Below, one piece after another: positions 57,857 through 58,736 of a stretch of 58,736 nucleotides of DNA. A model generated the notes under the pieces. It worked only from the letters and a program-made list of their open reading frames with translations, ran no database searches and was not told where the DNA came from. The DNA comes from MGBC131033 sp910585655 (GTDB lineage Bacteria > Bacillota > Clostridia > Lachnospirales > Lachnospiraceae): positions 1-58,736 of the forward strand of contig CATBCG010000056.1 of the NCBI GenBank assembly GCA_949502025.1. The letters run 5' to 3'. The translations under genes and the position numbers were made by a program. Each line of letters opens with the position of its first letter. Positions within the stretch are counted from its first letter, which is position 1.

Positions 57857-58736
57857 TTATTGTGCTTTTATATACCTCTGCTTAGAGCTTTTAGGCTTAT
57901 CCGGTAATGTCATTTTTAGTTTACCCGCACTCAAAAGCGGTGCTACTAGATTAATCATCGTATAAGTACGAGACTTGCCCGTAAATTCAATTAATTCGGC
58001 CCTCGATCTAGGTACTGAACAAAAATCTAAAATCGCTTTTTCTGATGTTGTATTTTCTTTATAACAGTCATTCTTCATAACAACTTTAAACTCTCCATGA
58101 ACAACTGAAAAAATTGGTACAGGTAAACCTGCTTGAATAAACTCTGATCGTATTGTTGGAATTCCAGAATAGCGATTTTCAGTAATTTTCAATAGTTCTA
58201 ACATATTGGCAAGTGCCGCATTTCTTGTCTCCGGATGTACCTTACCTAACACATCAATAGAAATCCTTCCATATAATCCGCCGCTATTGATAATTTCCAT
58301 ACGATCTCGATACATTTCAATACGAATCGGTGTATTTTCCGTATGCAGACTATAATCGCGATGCACTAATGAATTTAAAATTGCTTCTCTAACTGCTTTA
58401 ATTGGATATTCCGGTTTATCCTTTCTCTTCCCATTATCATCTATAATAGTCTTAGTTCGACTATTCTTTCGTACAAATTCAACTGCTTCTTCCAACATAT
58501 CTGGTATTGCACCTGTAATCCGCTTGTTATCAATGAAGCGTTCTCCACTTTCTCCTACTGTTCCCATCTCCGTTCCAGGTAAACACACTGCAGTAATGCA
58601 GAGCTGCGGAAAATATGTCTGAGGATATTTAGAAAACGTCATTATCCCAGCCAATGTAGGAACATTACATGCCGTAACTGCCATCAATTCCAAAATTTCT
58701 TCATTCGATACATTTTCCGAAAGATTTCTTCTCTCC
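57857..58736 (-). CDS. ATP-binding (HATPase_c_4/AlbA_2-type) regulator, partial
   Basis: The frame is open to the window edge at 58736 (reading ERRNLSENVSNEEILELM before the first ATG), so the N-terminal part is missing. What remains has a Schlafen/AlbA-2-type end (CNVPTLAGIMTFSKYPQTYF), then the HATPase-like part with AVREAILNSLVHRDYSLHTE and IEMYRDRMEIINSGGLYGRI. The C-terminal 80 residues form a winged-helix domain (SEKAILDFCSVPRSRAELIE). Such proteins are putative transcription regulators, often on mobile islands. No cut-off other than the window is seen. Confidence 0.8.
   Translation of the reverse strand, partial: ERRNLSENVSNEEILELMAVTACNVPTLAGIMTFSKYPQTYFPQLCITAVCLPGTEMGTVGESGERFIDNKRITGAIPDMLEEAVEFVRKNSRTKTIIDDNGKRKDKPEYPIKAVREAILNSLVHRDYSLHTENTPIRIEMYRDRMEIINSGGLYGRISIDVLGKVHPETRNAALANMLELLKITENRYSGIPTIRSEFIQAGLPVPIFSVVHGEFKVVMKNDCYKENTTSEKAILDFCSVPRSRAELIEFTGKSRTYTMINLVAPLLSAGKLKMTLPDKPKSSKQRYIKAQ

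Noticed and set aside
1..58736. tRNA, rRNA, tmRNA or other standard RNA genes besides the FMN riboswitch
   Set aside because: No cloverleaf, GTTCGA-type T-loop with matching stems, or rRNA sequence was recognised in the intergenic regions.

Overview
The window looks like chromosomal DNA of an anaerobic, spore-forming Gram-positive bacterium, most likely a Lachnospiraceae-type Clostridia. The reasons are the S10-spc ribosomal operon order with strong AGGAGG ribosome-binding sites, the cotJABC spore-coat operon, a LysM-GH18 cortex-lytic enzyme gene, the pspA-ydjGHI-like operon, sigma-A with a very short region 1.1, an FMN riboswitch ahead of a RibU-type transporter, and Blautia-like BlaI/BlaR1 relics. 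No rRNA, tRNA or CRISPR array was seen.

Layout. 1-7500 (minus strand): start of the S10-spc operon (rpsJ, rplC, rplD, rplW, rplB, rpsS, rplV, rpsC, rplP, rpmC, rpsQ, rplN, rplX, rplE, start of rpsN), with a consensus promoter and a ~320-nt leader. The operon carries three unusually long, repeat-like spacers, one of them an exact 108-bp tandem duplication. 7.8-16.3 kb: an XRE membrane regulator, a zinc-ribbon membrane-protein cluster with an SAM methyltransferase, a Uma2 protein, a MATE transporter, a decayed cytosine-methyltransferase locus and a decayed blaI-blaR1 pair. 16.4-20.2 kb: envelope-stress operon pspA-zinc ribbon-TPM-SPFH. 20.3-34.9 kb: fba, an Ig-like membrane protein, an Mrp-NifX fusion, rpoD, a helicase, an arylsulfate sulfotransferase, cotJABC, a zinc-sensing soluble chemoreceptor and a diguanylate cyclase with two solute-binding domains. 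34.9-37.6 kb: ArsR-regulated metal-export operon. 37.7-41.8 kb: ECF sigma/anti-sigma with MBOAT and DHHW proteins for acylation of an extracellular polymer. 41.8-44.3 kb: lipoprotein, flavoprotein-rubredoxin, FMN riboswitch and ribU.

44.4-49.4 kb is the most interesting part. A sporulation-type LysM-GH18 gene (YaaH/SleL family) is split by a 3637-bp element that encodes a large serine recombinase, an XRE regulator, a Uma2 protein and a 90-residue protein. The element is bounded by the 8-bp direct repeat TATACATA. Joining the two halves at that repeat restores an uninterrupted 431-codon gene, and the joined element ends form a symmetric attP-like dyad. This is the architecture of the skin (sigK) and spsM intervening elements, which are excised in the mother cell during sporulation, so a programmed rearrangement of a germination gene is the leading hypothesis.

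49.5-58.7 kb: a MutS2-type ATPase without the Smr domain, a DbpA-domain DEAD-box helicase, a MoxR-DUF58-Uma2-DUF4129 operon, and an ATP-binding regulator cut by the window edge. Calls rest on reading translations, motifs, start sites and promoters by eye; no database search was possible.
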